This document shows, piece by piece, positions 17,110 to 27,022 of a DNA stretch of 64,000 nucleotides (within the stretch, counting starts at the first letter, position 1; each line of letters starts with the position of its first letter). The translations under genes were made by a program, and so were the position numbers. A model generated the notes under the pieces. That model saw nothing but the letters and a program-made list of their open reading frames with translations. It did not search any database and was not told where the DNA came from. Location of the stretch: the NCBI GenBank assembly GCA_947488155.1, contig CANKYK010000001.1, positions 124,001 through 188,000 of the forward strand, written 5' to 3'. The DNA is from an uncultured Erythrobacter sp. Its GTDB lineage: Bacteria; Pseudomonadota; Alphaproteobacteria; Sphingomonadales; Sphingomonadaceae.

Positions 17110-18450
17110 TCACCCGCCCTTACGCGGCAGCAGATCGAGCGTCGCCGCCGTCATTGCCTCGGTGCCGGTAGAGATCACCGCTTCTGCATCAGGCGCCCAG
17201 AACGGCGAATGCAGCGAAGGCAGCTCAAGCTCACCTGCCTCTGATTTGGCCCATTGATCCTGTGGGACGCCGCCAACCCAGAAGATCAGCGACTCGATGT
17301 TCTCCGGATCAGCTAGATAGAACTGGCCGAAATCCTCGCCGCCCATCACTGGCGGGGTCTCGAACACTCGCTCACCAAAGCGTTCTGACAAGCCTGCCAT
17401 CACCTGCTCGGTGAACTCTGGCGTGTTGTAGGTCGAGGGCAGATACGGATCCTGCACACTCACCACCGGCATCCGGTCCTCCGGCATGCCCGCCGCCATC
17501 GCCTCGGCTTTGGCAATCCGCTCAATCCCCTCTAGCAGAGCCGCGCGCGATTCCGCGCCGTAAGAGCGCACCGTCAATTGCAGCTTCGCCTCATCAGGGA
17601 TGATGTTGTGCTTGGCCCCGGCCAAGAAGCTGCCGACAGTGACCACAGCGGGATCAAGCGGGTTCTTCTCGCGGCTGACGAGCGTCTGCAAACGCATCAC
17701 AATGCTGCTCGCGACCACGATCGGGTCCTTTGTGGTGTGCGGATAGGCGCCGTGCCCGCCCACACCCTTCACCGTGATGTCGACGCTGTCCACGTTTGCC
17801 AGCGCATAGCCCTTCGCATAGCCGATAGCGCCCGCTGGCGCGCCAGCGGCATCGTGAAAGCCCAGCACATAGTCAGGCTTTGGAAAGCGGGTGAACAGGC
17901 CATCCTCCAGCATCGCCAGCGCCCCCAGCCCCAGCTCTTCCGCCGGTTGCAGGATCATCACCAAAGTGCCCTGCCATTCGCCCTTACGCTCGGCCAGCAG
18001 CTGCGCCGCACCAATCCAGGCCGCCATATGGGTATCGTGTCCGCAGGCATGCATCAGGCCGCTCTCGATGCCAGAGGCCGGCACGCCTTTCGCCTTGGAG
18101 GCATAGGGCAGTCCAGTTTGCTCTGTTACAGGCAGGCCGTCCATATCCGCGCGCAGCATTACGGTTGGCCCCTCGCCATTGCGCATCACCGCGACAACGC
18201 CGGTCTGACCGACACCCTCTGTCACCTCAAAGCCAAGGTCGCGCGCGCGCGCGGCCAGCTTCTTGGCGGTCTCGAACTCCTGAAACGACAGCTCCGGATT
18301 GGCGTGCAGGTCCCTATAGAGCTCCATCAGGCCCGGCATGTCCTCGTTCACCGCATCGCGCAGCTCATCCGCCTGCGCCGGTACGGCCAGCGCCATCGCA
18401 CCCAGTACCAACCCCAAGGCCTCCGTGCTTTTCCGAATTACCCGAACCAT
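17110..18450 (-). CDS. M20 family amidohydrolase/peptidase, secreted
   Basis: A zinc-dependent hydrolase of N-acyl amino acids or hippurate-like amides. The ATG at 18450 follows a GGGAG site and gives 446 residues with a signal peptide (LGLVLGAMALAVPAQA). The M20D motifs are clear: ADMDGLPV, HACGHDTHMA (metal ligands), LQPAEELGLGA with the catalytic Glu, KGVGGHGAYPH in the dimerisation lid, and VMGGEDFGQF. The leader and the spacing to the SLC13 permease suggest periplasmic amide hydrolysis, but the natural substrate is not evident. Confidence 0.9.
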   Translation of the reverse strand: MVRVIRKSTEALGLVLGAMALAVPAQADELRDAVNEDMPGLMELYRDLHANPELSFQEFETAKKLAARARDLGFEVTEGVGQTGVVAVMRNGEGPTVMLRADMDGLPVTEQTGLPYASKAKGVPASGIESGLMHACGHDTHMAAWIGAAQLLAERKGEWQGTLVMILQPAEELGLGALAMLEDGLFTRFPKPDYVLGFHDAAGAPAGAIGYAKGYALANVDSVDITVKGVGGHGAYPHTTKDPIVVASSIVMRLQTLVSREKNPLDPAVVTVGSFLAGAKHNIIPDEAKLQLTVRSYGAESRAALLEGIERIAKAEAMAAGMPEDRMPVVSVQDPYLPSTYNTPEFTEQVMAGLSERFGERVFETPPVMGGEDFGQFYLADPENIESLIFWVGGVPQDQWAKSEAGELELPSLHSPFWAPDAEAVISTGTEAMTAATLDLLPRKGG

Positions 18451-18680
18451 CGTATCACTCCCGTTGTACGTGTCATTGTATCGCCGCCGTATTCCGTTCG
18501 CCGTGCGTGAAGCACGCTTGGAACGGCTGGAACACAGTATAAGGCCAAAAATCTGTTCGATTGAACCATGCCTGTTTGATCGAAAAAAGCGATCAATCGC
18601 TGAGCAAAGAGGTTCATCAAAATCATGCCGAGCGGTGTCGCATATTTTCACCGGAGTAGGAAATCGCCAATCGGCCGATC

Positions 18681-20480
18681 CTACAGACCATAGGTTATCG
18701 CCAGCAGCACCGACAAAGTCGCCACCATCAACACCACCAGCGGGACGCCAGTGCGGACATAATCGGCGAAGTCGTAATTCCCCTCCGCCATGATCAGCAT
18801 ATTGGTCTGATAGGCAATCGGGGTCGCGTAACACAGGTTGCACCCGAACAGCACGGCCAGCACCAGCGGTTCTGGCGGCAGGCCAAGCTGGGCCGCAATG
18901 CTAAAGGCAATCGGCGTGCCGACGGTTGCGGCGGTCGCATTGGAGGCAAAGTTGGTCAGTATCGTGACGAACGCCATGATCGCAGCCAGCACCAGAGCGG
19001 GCGGTAGTAGCACCAGCCCCAATGATAAAGCTTCGCCTAGCCAGGCGGCAGCGCCGCTTTCATCGATAATCCGGCCAATCGCTATACTGGCCGCGACCAG
19101 CACGATCACTTGCCCAGATAGCGCCCGGCCCACGCGGTCAAATTTCACGCAGCCGGTGACGAACATCAAAATCGCGCCTGCGAGCGCGGAGATCGCAATC
19201 GGGAAAATCCCAATCGCGGCGGTGAACACGGAAAAGCCCATGATCGCAGCCGCCAGCAAAGCCTTGGAGCGGCGCGGCATCTCTCGTGCGCCATCTAGCA
19301 TCAGCAGGCTGTCCGCACGCGAAAACGCCTCCAGATCTTCCTGAATGCCCATCACGAGCAGCACGTCGCCCTCTGTGATGCGCAGATCGCCGCCATCGGA
19401 ATATTGATCCGGCCCGCCCAGAACGCGCGCTGGACGATGAATGCCTAGCACCGCGACACCGTAAAGATCGGCGATACCAGAGGATGGCAATGTCCGCGTG
19501 ATCAGGCGGGAATCCGCAGTTATCGTCATTTCAAAGACGAGAATATCGCTGCCCAGCGCAGCGGAACTGCGCTTAATCCGATCGAGCACCCAATTTGGCG
19601 CAAGCTCACCCTTCAGCTCACGAACCGCATCCTCCAGCGCCTCATGCGTGCCTGAAATATGGATGCGCTGCTGGGGCTGTATTGGTCCCTTTTGCTCGCC
19701 GTGGAAAATGATCCCATCCGGAAGCTTGGGCAGAATATCAGCCACATCCTTGCCAATCAGATCGCTATCGCCAGCGATGCGTAGGCGCGTGTGGAACCGC
19801 CGGACATTCTGATCCGCTGCGACCTTGTTGTCCTTCAGCAGGCGCGGCATCACCAGCCACATATAGGGCAGCGCGATCAGGGCAGCACCAAGCACAATTG
19901 GGGTGAAATCAAACACGCCCATCTCGCGCATGCCGAGATCAACCGCGATCGAAACAACCAGAATATTGGTCGACGTGCCGATTGTGGTCGCCAGCCCGCC
20001 GATCAGCGACGCTGCGTTGAGCGGCATGAGAGTTTTGGATGTGGGCAAAGCCCCGCGCGCCGCCAGCGCGGCGAAAATCGGGATCATCAACACCAGTACC
20101 GGCGTGTTGTTGACGAACATCGACAAGAACAGGACGATCAACAGCGAGACCAATAGGCCCAGCTGAAGGTTGAACTTAAACACCCGCTCCAACACGCGGG
20201 CCGCAGGCTCCAACGCGCCAGTGACGACAAGGCCCCTGCCCATTACCATCAGCGCGCAAATCGTGATCAGCGCATAGTGTCCAAACCCGCCAAATGCGAT
20301 GGCCAGGCCGTCAATCTCGCGTGTGCCGGGCAATGGAAAGAAATACAGGCCAACCGCGATCACCGCTATGGTCAGCAGCGAGACGATCTCTATCGACATC
20401 CGCCCGCGGACAAAGCCAACAAACATCAGGACCGTGAGAACCATGGCGGCCATGGCGTGATATGTTGGAAGCGACAGCAT
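18681..20480 (-). CDS. SLC13/ArsB-NhaD superfamily permease with two TrkA-C domains
   Basis: A 599-residue inner-membrane anion transporter. Two hydrophobic halves flank a soluble middle of about 200 residues containing two RCK-C (TrkA-C) like domains (TRLRIAGDSDLIGKDVADIL, then SRLITRTLPSSGIADLYGVA). The helix-breaking motifs SMFVNNTPVLVLMIPI, IGTSTNILV and LTNFASNATAATVGTPIA are typical of the SLC13 dicarboxylate/sulfate family. Substrate unknown. The ATG at 20480 (MLSLPTYHAMA) is preferred over longer frames that run into a repeat. Confidence 0.86.
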   Translation of the reverse strand: MLSLPTYHAMAAMVLTVLMFVGFVRGRMSIEIVSLLTIAVIAVGLYFFPLPGTREIDGLAIAFGGFGHYALITICALMVMGRGLVVTGALEPAARVLERVFKFNLQLGLLVSLLIVLFLSMFVNNTPVLVLMIPIFAALAARGALPTSKTLMPLNAASLIGGLATTIGTSTNILVVSIAVDLGMREMGVFDFTPIVLGAALIALPYMWLVMPRLLKDNKVAADQNVRRFHTRLRIAGDSDLIGKDVADILPKLPDGIIFHGEQKGPIQPQQRIHISGTHEALEDAVRELKGELAPNWVLDRIKRSSAALGSDILVFEMTITADSRLITRTLPSSGIADLYGVAVLGIHRPARVLGGPDQYSDGGDLRITEGDVLLVMGIQEDLEAFSRADSLLMLDGAREMPRRSKALLAAAIMGFSVFTAAIGIFPIAISALAGAILMFVTGCVKFDRVGRALSGQVIVLVAASIAIGRIIDESGAAAWLGEALSLGLVLLPPALVLAAIMAFVTILTNFASNATAATVGTPIAFSIAAQLGLPPEPLVLAVLFGCNLCYATPIAYQTNMLIMAEGNYDFADYVRTGVPLVVLMVATLSVLLAITYGL

Positions 20481-20559
20481 GTTCGTTGCGAGTGAATTCC
20501 CAAAGGTGGCGCAGAATATCAAGCGAAATCGCAATATCTGCTTTGACTTAAGGCGCCAG

Positions 20560-20651
20560 CGGCTGCATCCGCAGCCTCGGCTATCCTCGCGATTTGCGGG
20601 CAAGTTCGCACCGCTGCGGGCCGATCCGTATGATCCGCCTTGCGGTCAGCC
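20560..20651 (+). repeat. Dispersed intergenic repeat, copy B
   Basis: Landmarks GCATCCGC, TCGGCTATCCTCGC, CCGCTGCGGGC and CCTTGCGG appear in the family order. This copy lies in a divergent promoter region between the SLC13 permease and the alcohol dehydrogenase, so it is not simply a terminator. Confidence 0.55.
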
Positions 20652-20701
20652 GGTGATCCAGCAATGGGTGAAGCCATCAGAATTCTGGGAAAGAGAAATC
20701 A

Positions 20702-21751
20702 ATGCAAGCGCTGGTGTTCAACGGACCGCGAGACATTCGCTATGAGAGCTATGCCGACCCGGAATTGCGCAGCGACAACAGCGTAATTCTCAAGGTGGAA
20801 AGCTGCTCAATCTGCGGCAGCGACCTGCATATGTATCACGGCGCACATATCGGAAACACCGAATATAGTGCTGACATCTCTAAATTTTGTGTCGGCCATG
20901 AATTCATTGGTGAAATTGTCGAGGCGGGCGGCGACGTTCACGGCTTTAAGGTCGGCGACAAAGTTCTGGCCGCTGGCGGGACAGGCTGCGGCCACTGTTC
21001 AGCCTGCCGCACTGGCAATGCCGCATCGTGCCGTAAAGCCACCGCCTTTGGCCTCAGCACAGAGTTGCAAGGCGGCCAGGCAGAATATGTGAACGTGCCC
21101 AATGCTGATGCGACCTTGTTCTCCACCGATGGCCTGACAACAGAGCAGGCGCTGCTGCTGACCGATGGCATGGCGACCGCCTATTTTGGGCTGATGCGGG
21201 CAGACCCAAAACCCGGCGGCAGTGTCGCGGTGGTTGGTCTGGGGCCCATTGGCCTGATCGGGGTTGAGCTGGCGTTATTGCTGGGGGCGAGCCAGGTGAT
21301 CGCCATTGATCCCGTGCCTGCACGCCGCGCGATGGCGGAGAAACTGGGCGCTACCGCCTTCACCCCCGGACCTGAGCTGCATGCGAAAGTGATGGAGGCC
21401 ACTGGTGGCCGCGGCGCTCAATCGGTGTTTGAAGCAAGCGGTGCGAAGGGCGCGATCAATGCCGTACTTCCGCTGACCGCGCGCGGCGGGAATGCCAGTT
21501 TTGTGGGCATACCGGAGCCTGATGATGTGCTGCCTCTGCCGCTGATCATGTTCAAGAATATCACCGTGCGCGGCGGGATTTGTGATGTGACGAATATGTG
21601 GCCACATCTGGTGCCCTTGGTGCAGTCCGGACGGATGAAGGCAGACGGTCTGTTCAGCCACCAATTCAACCTGAGCGAAGGCGCGGAGGCTTATAAGCTT
21701 TTCGACAGCCGCGATGACGGCGTGCTGAAACTCAGGATTGATGTTGGGTAA
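20702..21751 (+). CDS. Zinc-dependent medium-chain alcohol/polyol dehydrogenase
   Basis: A 349-residue NAD(P)-dependent dehydrogenase. Catalytic zinc ligands: CSICGSDLH (Cys) and GHEFIGEIVEAG (His, Glu). Structural zinc cysteines: GCGHCSACRTGNAASC. The Rossmann motif VVGLGPIGLIG follows. The overall pattern (YGHE-like start, CRKATAFG, GGQAEYV) resembles glutathione-independent formaldehyde- or sorbitol/threonine-dehydrogenase-like enzymes; the exact substrate is uncertain. It starts 6-8 bases after a GAAAGAGAA stretch and its last 20 bases overlap the end of the convergent GNAT gene. Confidence 0.9.
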   Translation: MQALVFNGPRDIRYESYADPELRSDNSVILKVESCSICGSDLHMYHGAHIGNTEYSADISKFCVGHEFIGEIVEAGGDVHGFKVGDKVLAAGGTGCGHCSACRTGNAASCRKATAFGLSTELQGGQAEYVNVPNADATLFSTDGLTTEQALLLTDGMATAYFGLMRADPKPGGSVAVVGLGPIGLIGVELALLLGASQVIAIDPVPARRAMAEKLGATAFTPGPELHAKVMEATGGRGAQSVFEASGAKGAINAVLPLTARGGNASFVGIPEPDDVLPLPLIMFKNITVRGGICDVTNMWPHLVPLVQSGRMKADGLFSHQFNLSEGAEAYKLFDSRDDGVLKLRIDVG

Positions 21752-22265
21752 CGTGGTCCCGCGCGAGTAGTCCATAAAGCAGCACATCACGCAGGCCGAT
21801 ATGTGTCGTCTCATGCTGGCGCAAATGCGCCTCACGGGTGAAGCCAAGCCGTTCCAGCAGCCGGATCGACGGCTCGTTGTCGACATCCACTTCTGCAGTC
21901 AGCTTACGCACGCCCTCATGTAGCAAGTGCTTCACTAGCGCCTCCATACATTCGCGGGCGATGCCCTCGCCCTGGCGGTGCATAACCGTGACATAGCCGA
22001 TTTCCTGCACGCCGTCCTCATGCGCGGGCATGGCCACAAACCGGCCTAGAACCGCGCCTTCGCTGTCTTCGGCGATCCAAGTGCGACCGTTCCAATCAGG
22101 ATCGGCCAGCCATCCCCACAGCTCCGCCTCAGAGGTGAAATGCGCGCGGGACATATAGAGGTTTTGCTGCTCATCTGCGAAGGTGGGGAATAGCGCGGCG
22201 CAATCCGCCTTACGCAAAGGCCGCATGGTAAAACGGCTTGTGGTGAGCGTAGTTACTTCGGTCAT
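21732..22265 (-). CDS. GNAT family N-acetyltransferase (RimJ/RimL-like)
   Basis: A 177-residue acetyltransferase: begins LTTSRFTMRPLRKADCAALF, has the acetyl-CoA loop RQGEGIARECMEALV and the C-terminal NEPSIRLLERLGFTREAHLR segment typical of RimJ/RimL/YdaF-like enzymes that acetylate protein N-termini or small amines. Substrate unknown. It overlaps the convergent dehydrogenase by 20 bases and has its own start at 22265. Confidence 0.87.
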   Translation of the reverse strand: MTEVTTLTTSRFTMRPLRKADCAALFPTFADEQQNLYMSRAHFTSEAELWGWLADPDWNGRTWIAEDSEGAVLGRFVAMPAHEDGVQEIGYVTVMHRQGEGIARECMEALVKHLLHEGVRKLTAEVDVDNEPSIRLLERLGFTREAHLRQHETTHIGLRDVLLYGLLARDHVTQHQS

Positions 22266-22348
22266 GGCAGAAGCTCTATCTCGGTTCGCAGCGTAAACCG
22301 CAAGGGCGCAGGCGGGCTAGGTCATAAAGCTAAAAACCCGCGGCCCGA

Positions 22349-23143
22349 TCAAGCGCCATCGGCAAGGTGTTTTACCAACGCCTTCACCTTTTTCTGGCGC
22401 CATTGCGGCAGCGGCGCGAGCAGCCAATAGGCCCGCTGGCTCTCGCTCGGTTCCTCCAGCGCCTCCAGCCGACCATCGCCCAGCGCCTCCGCCACCAGTG
22501 GCAGCGGCAAAACCGTACGACCCATGCCCGCCAAGGCTGAGCTGAGCGCCTGACCCGGATTGCCCGCTTTAATGCACGCCTTTGTATCCTCCGGCAGAGA
22601 TGCGCCCGGCCAATCGATCCAAGCATCGCGGCAATTCGGCGCAGCCACCGTCACCCGCTGAGCCGGGGCCAATTGCGCGCCCTCTAGATCACCGGGCCCA
22701 TCGACTAGGCGGATCGCCAGATCGAGGTTTGCCTCTGTAAAGTCGGCATTCTCATCAGAAACCAGGATATACTGAACCCCATCCGCCCCGGCCTGAAATT
22801 CGGCCAGTCGCGGGGCAAGCCACTGCGCATAGAACTCGCGCGGGACCGCAATCGTATAGCGGTCAGAGGCCTGTCCCGCCTGCATCGCCTGAACGCTTTG
22901 TTCAAATTGCAGGAACCCTTCTCTCAACGGATCGAGCCCCGCCTCACCTTCCGGCGTCAGCTCCAGACCCTTGCTGGTCCGGCGGAACAGCACCACGCCG
23001 AGATGATCCTCCAGCGCGCGGATCTGCTGACCAACAGCGGCCGGCGTCACCGCCAGTTCGTCGGCTGCTCTGGTAAAGGAGAGATGCCGCGCCGCTGCAT
23101 CATAAGCGCGCAGCGCATTGAGGGGGAGATGGGTCCGTTTCAC
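22349..23143 (-). CDS. LysR-family transcriptional regulator (GcvA-like)
   Basis: A 264-residue regulator from a GTG start. The winged HTH is typical of the GcvA group (LNALRAYDAAARHLSFTRAA, then ELAVTPAAVGQQIRALEDHL). The effector domain is about 30 residues shorter than the usual 300-residue total, without sign of a frameshift. Its neighbours (a GNAT gene and apaG) do not reveal a target. Confidence 0.88.
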   Translation of the reverse strand: MKRTHLPLNALRAYDAAARHLSFTRAADELAVTPAAVGQQIRALEDHLGVVLFRRTSKGLELTPEGEAGLDPLREGFLQFEQSVQAMQAGQASDRYTIAVPREFYAQWLAPRLAEFQAGADGVQYILVSDENADFTEANLDLAIRLVDGPGDLEGAQLAPAQRVTVAAPNCRDAWIDWPGASLPEDTKACIKAGNPGQALSSALAGMGRTVLPLPLVAEALGDGRLEALEEPSESQRAYWLLAPLPQWRQKKVKALVKHLADGA

Positions 23144-23217
23144 CCAGCCGATCTAGCCAGCCACTTGCGGCTGCGCAAGCTTACGCTGCGTCGCAATTAG
23201 AGCTTAAGGTCAAGCCC

Positions 23218-23622
23218 CTAGGAACGATCCGCCGTTTCCGGTGCGGCCAGCGGGAAGAACGGGATGCGTACTTCGATCGGCGATCCGTCACCGCGCAGGA
23301 AGGTATAGAACCCCTCCATCGAGCCATGCGGCGTCGTCAGCGGGCAACCAGAGACATAATCATGGCTTTCGCCCGGTGCGAGCTTCGGCTGTTCGCCAAC
23401 CACACCCTCACCATCGACATGGTTCACCATGCCGCGTGCATCGGTGATCCGCCAATGTCGAGTGCGCAGTTGTAGCGTCTCGTGAGAGCCGTTTTCGATC
23501 CGGATATGATAGACCCAGAACCACTTGCCCGCCTCCGGCTGCGATTGCTCAGGTAGAAAATTCACAGCGACCCTGACGGTTACTCCGTCTGTCACTGCAG
23601 CGTGTTGAAACAGCTCTTTCAT
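23218..23622 (-). CDS. apaG: ApaG
   Basis: A 134-residue ApaG/polymerase-delta-interacting-like domain protein with an Ig-like fold. Conserved blocks: KWFWVYHIRIENGSHETLQL, RHWRITDARG, GVVGEQPKLAPGESHDYVSG and GSMEGFYTF. It is found with Ap4A hydrolase in enterobacteria; the bacterial role remains poorly defined. A GAGAG site precedes the ATG at 23622. Confidence 0.95.
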   Translation of the reverse strand: MKELFQHAAVTDGVTVRVAVNFLPEQSQPEAGKWFWVYHIRIENGSHETLQLRTRHWRITDARGMVNHVDGEGVVGEQPKLAPGESHDYVSGCPLTTPHGSMEGFYTFLRGDGSPIEVRIPFFPLAAPETADRS

Positions 23623-23766
23623 AGGTCTCTCAAGCTAACGATTCTCAGGCCCTTCACAAGAGCACCAACGCGCTTAATCCCCCCTGTATCCCAAATTCAT
23701 CGCGAATTGCCGCAATTTAGGGCTAGTGCGTAGGACCGCTGCGAGAGGCCTTAGCTCCTTAAAAAC

Positions 23767-25791
23767 CTAGTTCGCAGGGTCGGTCGGATTGTGCTCTGCG
23801 AGGAACTCTTCCAGCGCATCGTACCAAGCCTTTTCGTTTTCGGGCTTGGAGAAGCTATGCCCCTCACCCTCAATTACGAGCGTGGTGGGCGGCATGACCG
23901 CTTCGCGTGTTTCTTTTTCAAACATCCGATATTGCCTGATCGGGACGACGGAATCCTCCGTACCATGAGCCAGCAGCAAAGGCCGCTTCAGGCCCTCAGC
24001 CAGCCGGTACGGTGAGACGCTGTCGAGGCTTTCCACCCCTTCCCCGCGCACCCGCTCTCGCCAGCGTTTAAAGCTCTGACGGCCGAAGAACTGGCGATCG
24101 TATTTAATCATTTTGTCCCAGTCGGTGACTCCAGCCCAGCTTGCTCCGCAGCGATAGCGATCTGGATTGCGCAGCACCGCCCAAATCGCGGCATAGCCTC
24201 CGTAGGAGCTGCCGACGACGCAAACGCGCGATGGATCGGCAATGCCCTCTGTCACCGCCCAGTCCATGGCATCATCAAGGTCATCCTGCATTCCGCGACC
24301 AATCTGACCCGCGCCCAGTTCAAAGAACGCATCACCATATCCGCCAGAGCCGCGAAAGTTCGGCTGCAGCACGGCATATCCGCGATTGGCGAGCAATTGC
24401 ACTTCGTCATTATAGGCGAGTTTATCCCGCACGCCGTATGGTCCGCCGTGAGGCATAAGAATGAGCGGGAGGCCCTTAGCTTCGCGGCCCATCGGCAGGG
24501 TCAAATACCCCTTAATATTCACGCCATCGCGGGCCTTATATTCAATCGGCTTGGGCGCTGCGAGCATGCGAAAATCGAGATTTGGGCGGTATTCAGCAAT
24601 CTGATCGAGGCGCTTGGCGTCGGGGTCATAGAGATAGAGCACGCCGGGATCGGACTCGCTACCCGCCCACACCAACATGCGCGAATGATCCTTTGAACGC
24701 GATGTTACCCAAATCTCCAAATCACCAAGTGCTTTTCGCAGACCCGCATATTGCTTGGCCGTCTTTTCATCGAACCAATGCACTTCATCGCGGTCGGCGG
24801 TGTAGAAAGCAGCGAAGGGCTCTCCCTTGCGCAGGGTTACCGTATCAATATCCCAGTCCGGGTGCTCATAGACGGTTTCAACGTCTTCGCGCTTGGCAAA
24901 GTCGAACAGGCGCAGGCCAACGCGCCCATTTTCGCCCTCGGACAAGACATAGCCCTGATCTGACCCGCTAACGATCTGAACCGCATCCCAATAGCCATCC
25001 TCATCGTCTTCGCGCTTGATCCGGGCGATTTCTTTGAGTTTCGACTGCGCATCAGAGCGGTAAAACACGCGCAGCCGCTTGCGCAGCCAGCCCGTGCCCA
25101 TCCGCACCGTACCATTATTATCGGCCACCCAATTCCACACACCGTCGCGTGGTTTCTGGACAACCCGGATTTTACCTTCGCCGCCCAAATCATGGCGCAT
25201 CACTGACGGATAGTCGTAGATCGTGCGCTGCATCGCCACGAGAATGTGAGAGCCGTCTTCGGCCACGTGAATCACATCGTCCCCGCGAACAGCATCGTAT
25301 TTTTTGAACAACAGCTCAAAACTGCCATCATTCGGGTTCATATATATCAGGCGCGTGTAACGCACCTCGTCGCCGAAAAAATTGCCGGCGGTGGAGACAG
25401 AGATGAGCAATTTTTCATCCGTCACCCAGCGATACCATTCGATATCATAATCTTTGGGCATCGCGATAACGCGATCGAAATCCATGTCGGCCAGCCGGAG
25501 GATTGCGAACTGACCTTGCCCTTCCTTTGACCGGCGCAGAAAAGACATGCGTGAACCATTTGGCGACAGCTTAGCGTTCCAAAACAGCGAGCGCCCTGCG
25601 AAATTTTCCGTCGGAATTGTAGGCGGAACAGCAGAGGCTTTCTCTGCTTTTGGGGGTGCAATTTTCGGCGTTTTGGCTTCTGGCGCGGAAGCGCTTTCTT
25701 GCGCATTTGGCGCATCCGACACCTCATCCTGCGCAAGCGCAGGCGAGCACAGCAGCCCGAATGCCGCGAGTAACCCAAAACTTCTTACCAT
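23767..25791 (-). CDS. S9 family prolyl-oligopeptidase-like peptidase, secreted
   Basis: A 674-residue serine peptidase. The ATG at 25791 gives a signal peptide (LLAAFGLLCSPALAQ), then an unusual 40-residue Ala/Pro/Lys/Glu-rich linker, a beta-propeller-like domain, and a C-terminal alpha/beta hydrolase. The catalytic triad is visible: Ser in VVGSSYGGYA, Asp in HGTEDSVVP, His in EGEGHSFS. Sphingomonads carry many S9 enzymes used for periplasmic peptide breakdown. A second, distinct S9 enzyme lies at 37.6-39.6 kb. Confidence 0.91.
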   Translation of the reverse strand: MVRSFGLLAAFGLLCSPALAQDEVSDAPNAQESASAPEAKTPKIAPPKAEKASAVPPTIPTENFAGRSLFWNAKLSPNGSRMSFLRRSKEGQGQFAILRLADMDFDRVIAMPKDYDIEWYRWVTDEKLLISVSTAGNFFGDEVRYTRLIYMNPNDGSFELLFKKYDAVRGDDVIHVAEDGSHILVAMQRTIYDYPSVMRHDLGGEGKIRVVQKPRDGVWNWVADNNGTVRMGTGWLRKRLRVFYRSDAQSKLKEIARIKREDDEDGYWDAVQIVSGSDQGYVLSEGENGRVGLRLFDFAKREDVETVYEHPDWDIDTVTLRKGEPFAAFYTADRDEVHWFDEKTAKQYAGLRKALGDLEIWVTSRSKDHSRMLVWAGSESDPGVLYLYDPDAKRLDQIAEYRPNLDFRMLAAPKPIEYKARDGVNIKGYLTLPMGREAKGLPLILMPHGGPYGVRDKLAYNDEVQLLANRGYAVLQPNFRGSGGYGDAFFELGAGQIGRGMQDDLDDAMDWAVTEGIADPSRVCVVGSSYGGYAAIWAVLRNPDRYRCGASWAGVTDWDKMIKYDRQFFGRQSFKRWRERVRGEGVESLDSVSPYRLAEGLKRPLLLAHGTEDSVVPIRQYRMFEKETREAVMPPTTLVIEGEGHSFSKPENEKAWYDALEEFLAEHNPTDPAN

Positions 25792-25950
25792 GATACGCCC
25801 CTGATGCGCGCAGCCCCCGCTGCGAGCGTTCAAGTCTATAAAACGCAAATCAAAAGACAAGCCTAAATAGACGAGGCGTTTGATCCTTTGCGAGTTCTCT
25901 ATGAGTGAGATCAAATTCGCTCTTGCCAAGATAAGGCTAGTGAAATTTTC

Positions 25951-27021
25951 TTACGGCAATTTCAGACCAAGCGGAGCGTACGGACCTACTGCCAGCTGTT
26001 CAAACACTCCCATGCCTTCCGCATCACCAGTTACCTTGCAGAGCATCTGCACATGCCGATTTTCCATTGCGGTAGCATCAATCGCCGCCAAATCGATATC
26101 TTCGCGTTCAACGTCGAGCGGCCCTCTATGGTGGCCATGACCCCATGTTGGGTGGGTGTAACCGAGACCCTTCATTTGAAACCTGCCAATGGGTTCGAAC
26201 TCAAGCGACGCGGGTGCCCCCAGTGCATCAACCGCTAAAGAGCCACCTGCTGGCCAGCGCGTGCCGTCCTGCATTGAGAATGACAGCAAACCATCTCCCT
26301 CAACCAGTTCGTCAATCGCGGCACCATCTGCCGCCCATGCAGCACGTCTGTTCCAAGCCTTCCCCTCAACATCGGCATTCACGTGGAAGAACAGCGAGCC
26401 ATGTTCAAAATTGATCGGCGTCCATTGCCAGAAGAAGGATGGGATGGGATTGCCCGGCGTTGGCTGGGGATCGCGCGCACCAATCGGGCGAACGCCCCAA
26501 CTGCGGTCTCGCGTGCCGCATGTGCCAGACGCCATTTCCTCGCGCACCCCATCAACTTCGAGCCACCCTTGATAGCGCCCGTTCTGGGTCATCCGGGTAT
26601 AGTCCAAGAGAGCACGCGGTCCGATCCGATGGGTGAAGCGCGGCTCCTCAATAGGAAACGCCCGGCCTGTAAACGTAAATTCGCCGGCGATCCCATTGGT
26701 TTCATCAATCGTCACCCGCAATTGATGAAGCGGCTCAATCACTTCAATCGCAATCGGACCAACCCTAAGCTCAAGGCGCTCCATGCCGAGTTCGCAGCTC
26801 GCATGGAGGCAATATTGCGTGCTCCCCCTGATGAAGCTGAGATGCGCATCGGCAATGTCGAGATGCGGATATATTCCGAATGCCAGCGCGAAAAAGCCGC
26901 TGCCATCGGGCGCATATCCGTTAAAGAAATAACGGTCGTAGAAATTTCGGTCTGTGCCCGAATAGGCAATCGGTTCCGGTGCCTGGTGCAGCGGAAATTC
27001 GTCCCCTCGCGTCAAAACCAT
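25951..27021 (-). CDS. Hydroxyneurosporene-synthase/CrtC-like lipocalin-fold protein of unknown function
   Basis: A 356-residue soluble protein with a double beta-barrel look, many Trp/Gly/His residues and the segments NFYDRYFFNGYAPDGSGFF, GTRDRSWGVRP and SFFWQWTPINFE. These resemble the CrtC-like/AttH fold used in carotenoid and terpenoid hydration, but no carotenoid genes are near. The ATG at 27021 follows the kinase-like gene stop by one base (TGAGATGG), so the two are translationally coupled. I infer a role in modifying a hydrophobic substrate handled by this three-gene operon. Confidence 0.62.
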   Translation of the reverse strand: MVLTRGDEFPLHQAPEPIAYSGTDRNFYDRYFFNGYAPDGSGFFALAFGIYPHLDIADAHLSFIRGSTQYCLHASCELGMERLELRVGPIAIEVIEPLHQLRVTIDETNGIAGEFTFTGRAFPIEEPRFTHRIGPRALLDYTRMTQNGRYQGWLEVDGVREEMASGTCGTRDRSWGVRPIGARDPQPTPGNPIPSFFWQWTPINFEHGSLFFHVNADVEGKAWNRRAAWAADGAAIDELVEGDGLLSFSMQDGTRWPAGGSLAVDALGAPASLEFEPIGRFQMKGLGYTHPTWGHGHHRGPLDVEREDIDLAAIDATAMENRHVQMLCKVTGDAEGMGVFEQLAVGPYAPLGLKLP

Positions 27022-27022
27022 C

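Noticed and set aside
18451..18680. Possible regulatory region or small gene between the M20 and SLC13 genes
   Set aside because: Only a weak GCGTG/CACGC hairpin is present; no ORF with a ribosome site and no repeat landmarks were found.
20479..20745. An open frame across the SLC13/dehydrogenase spacer
   Set aside because: It coincides with dispersed repeat copy B and overlaps the start of the dehydrogenase; no coding features.
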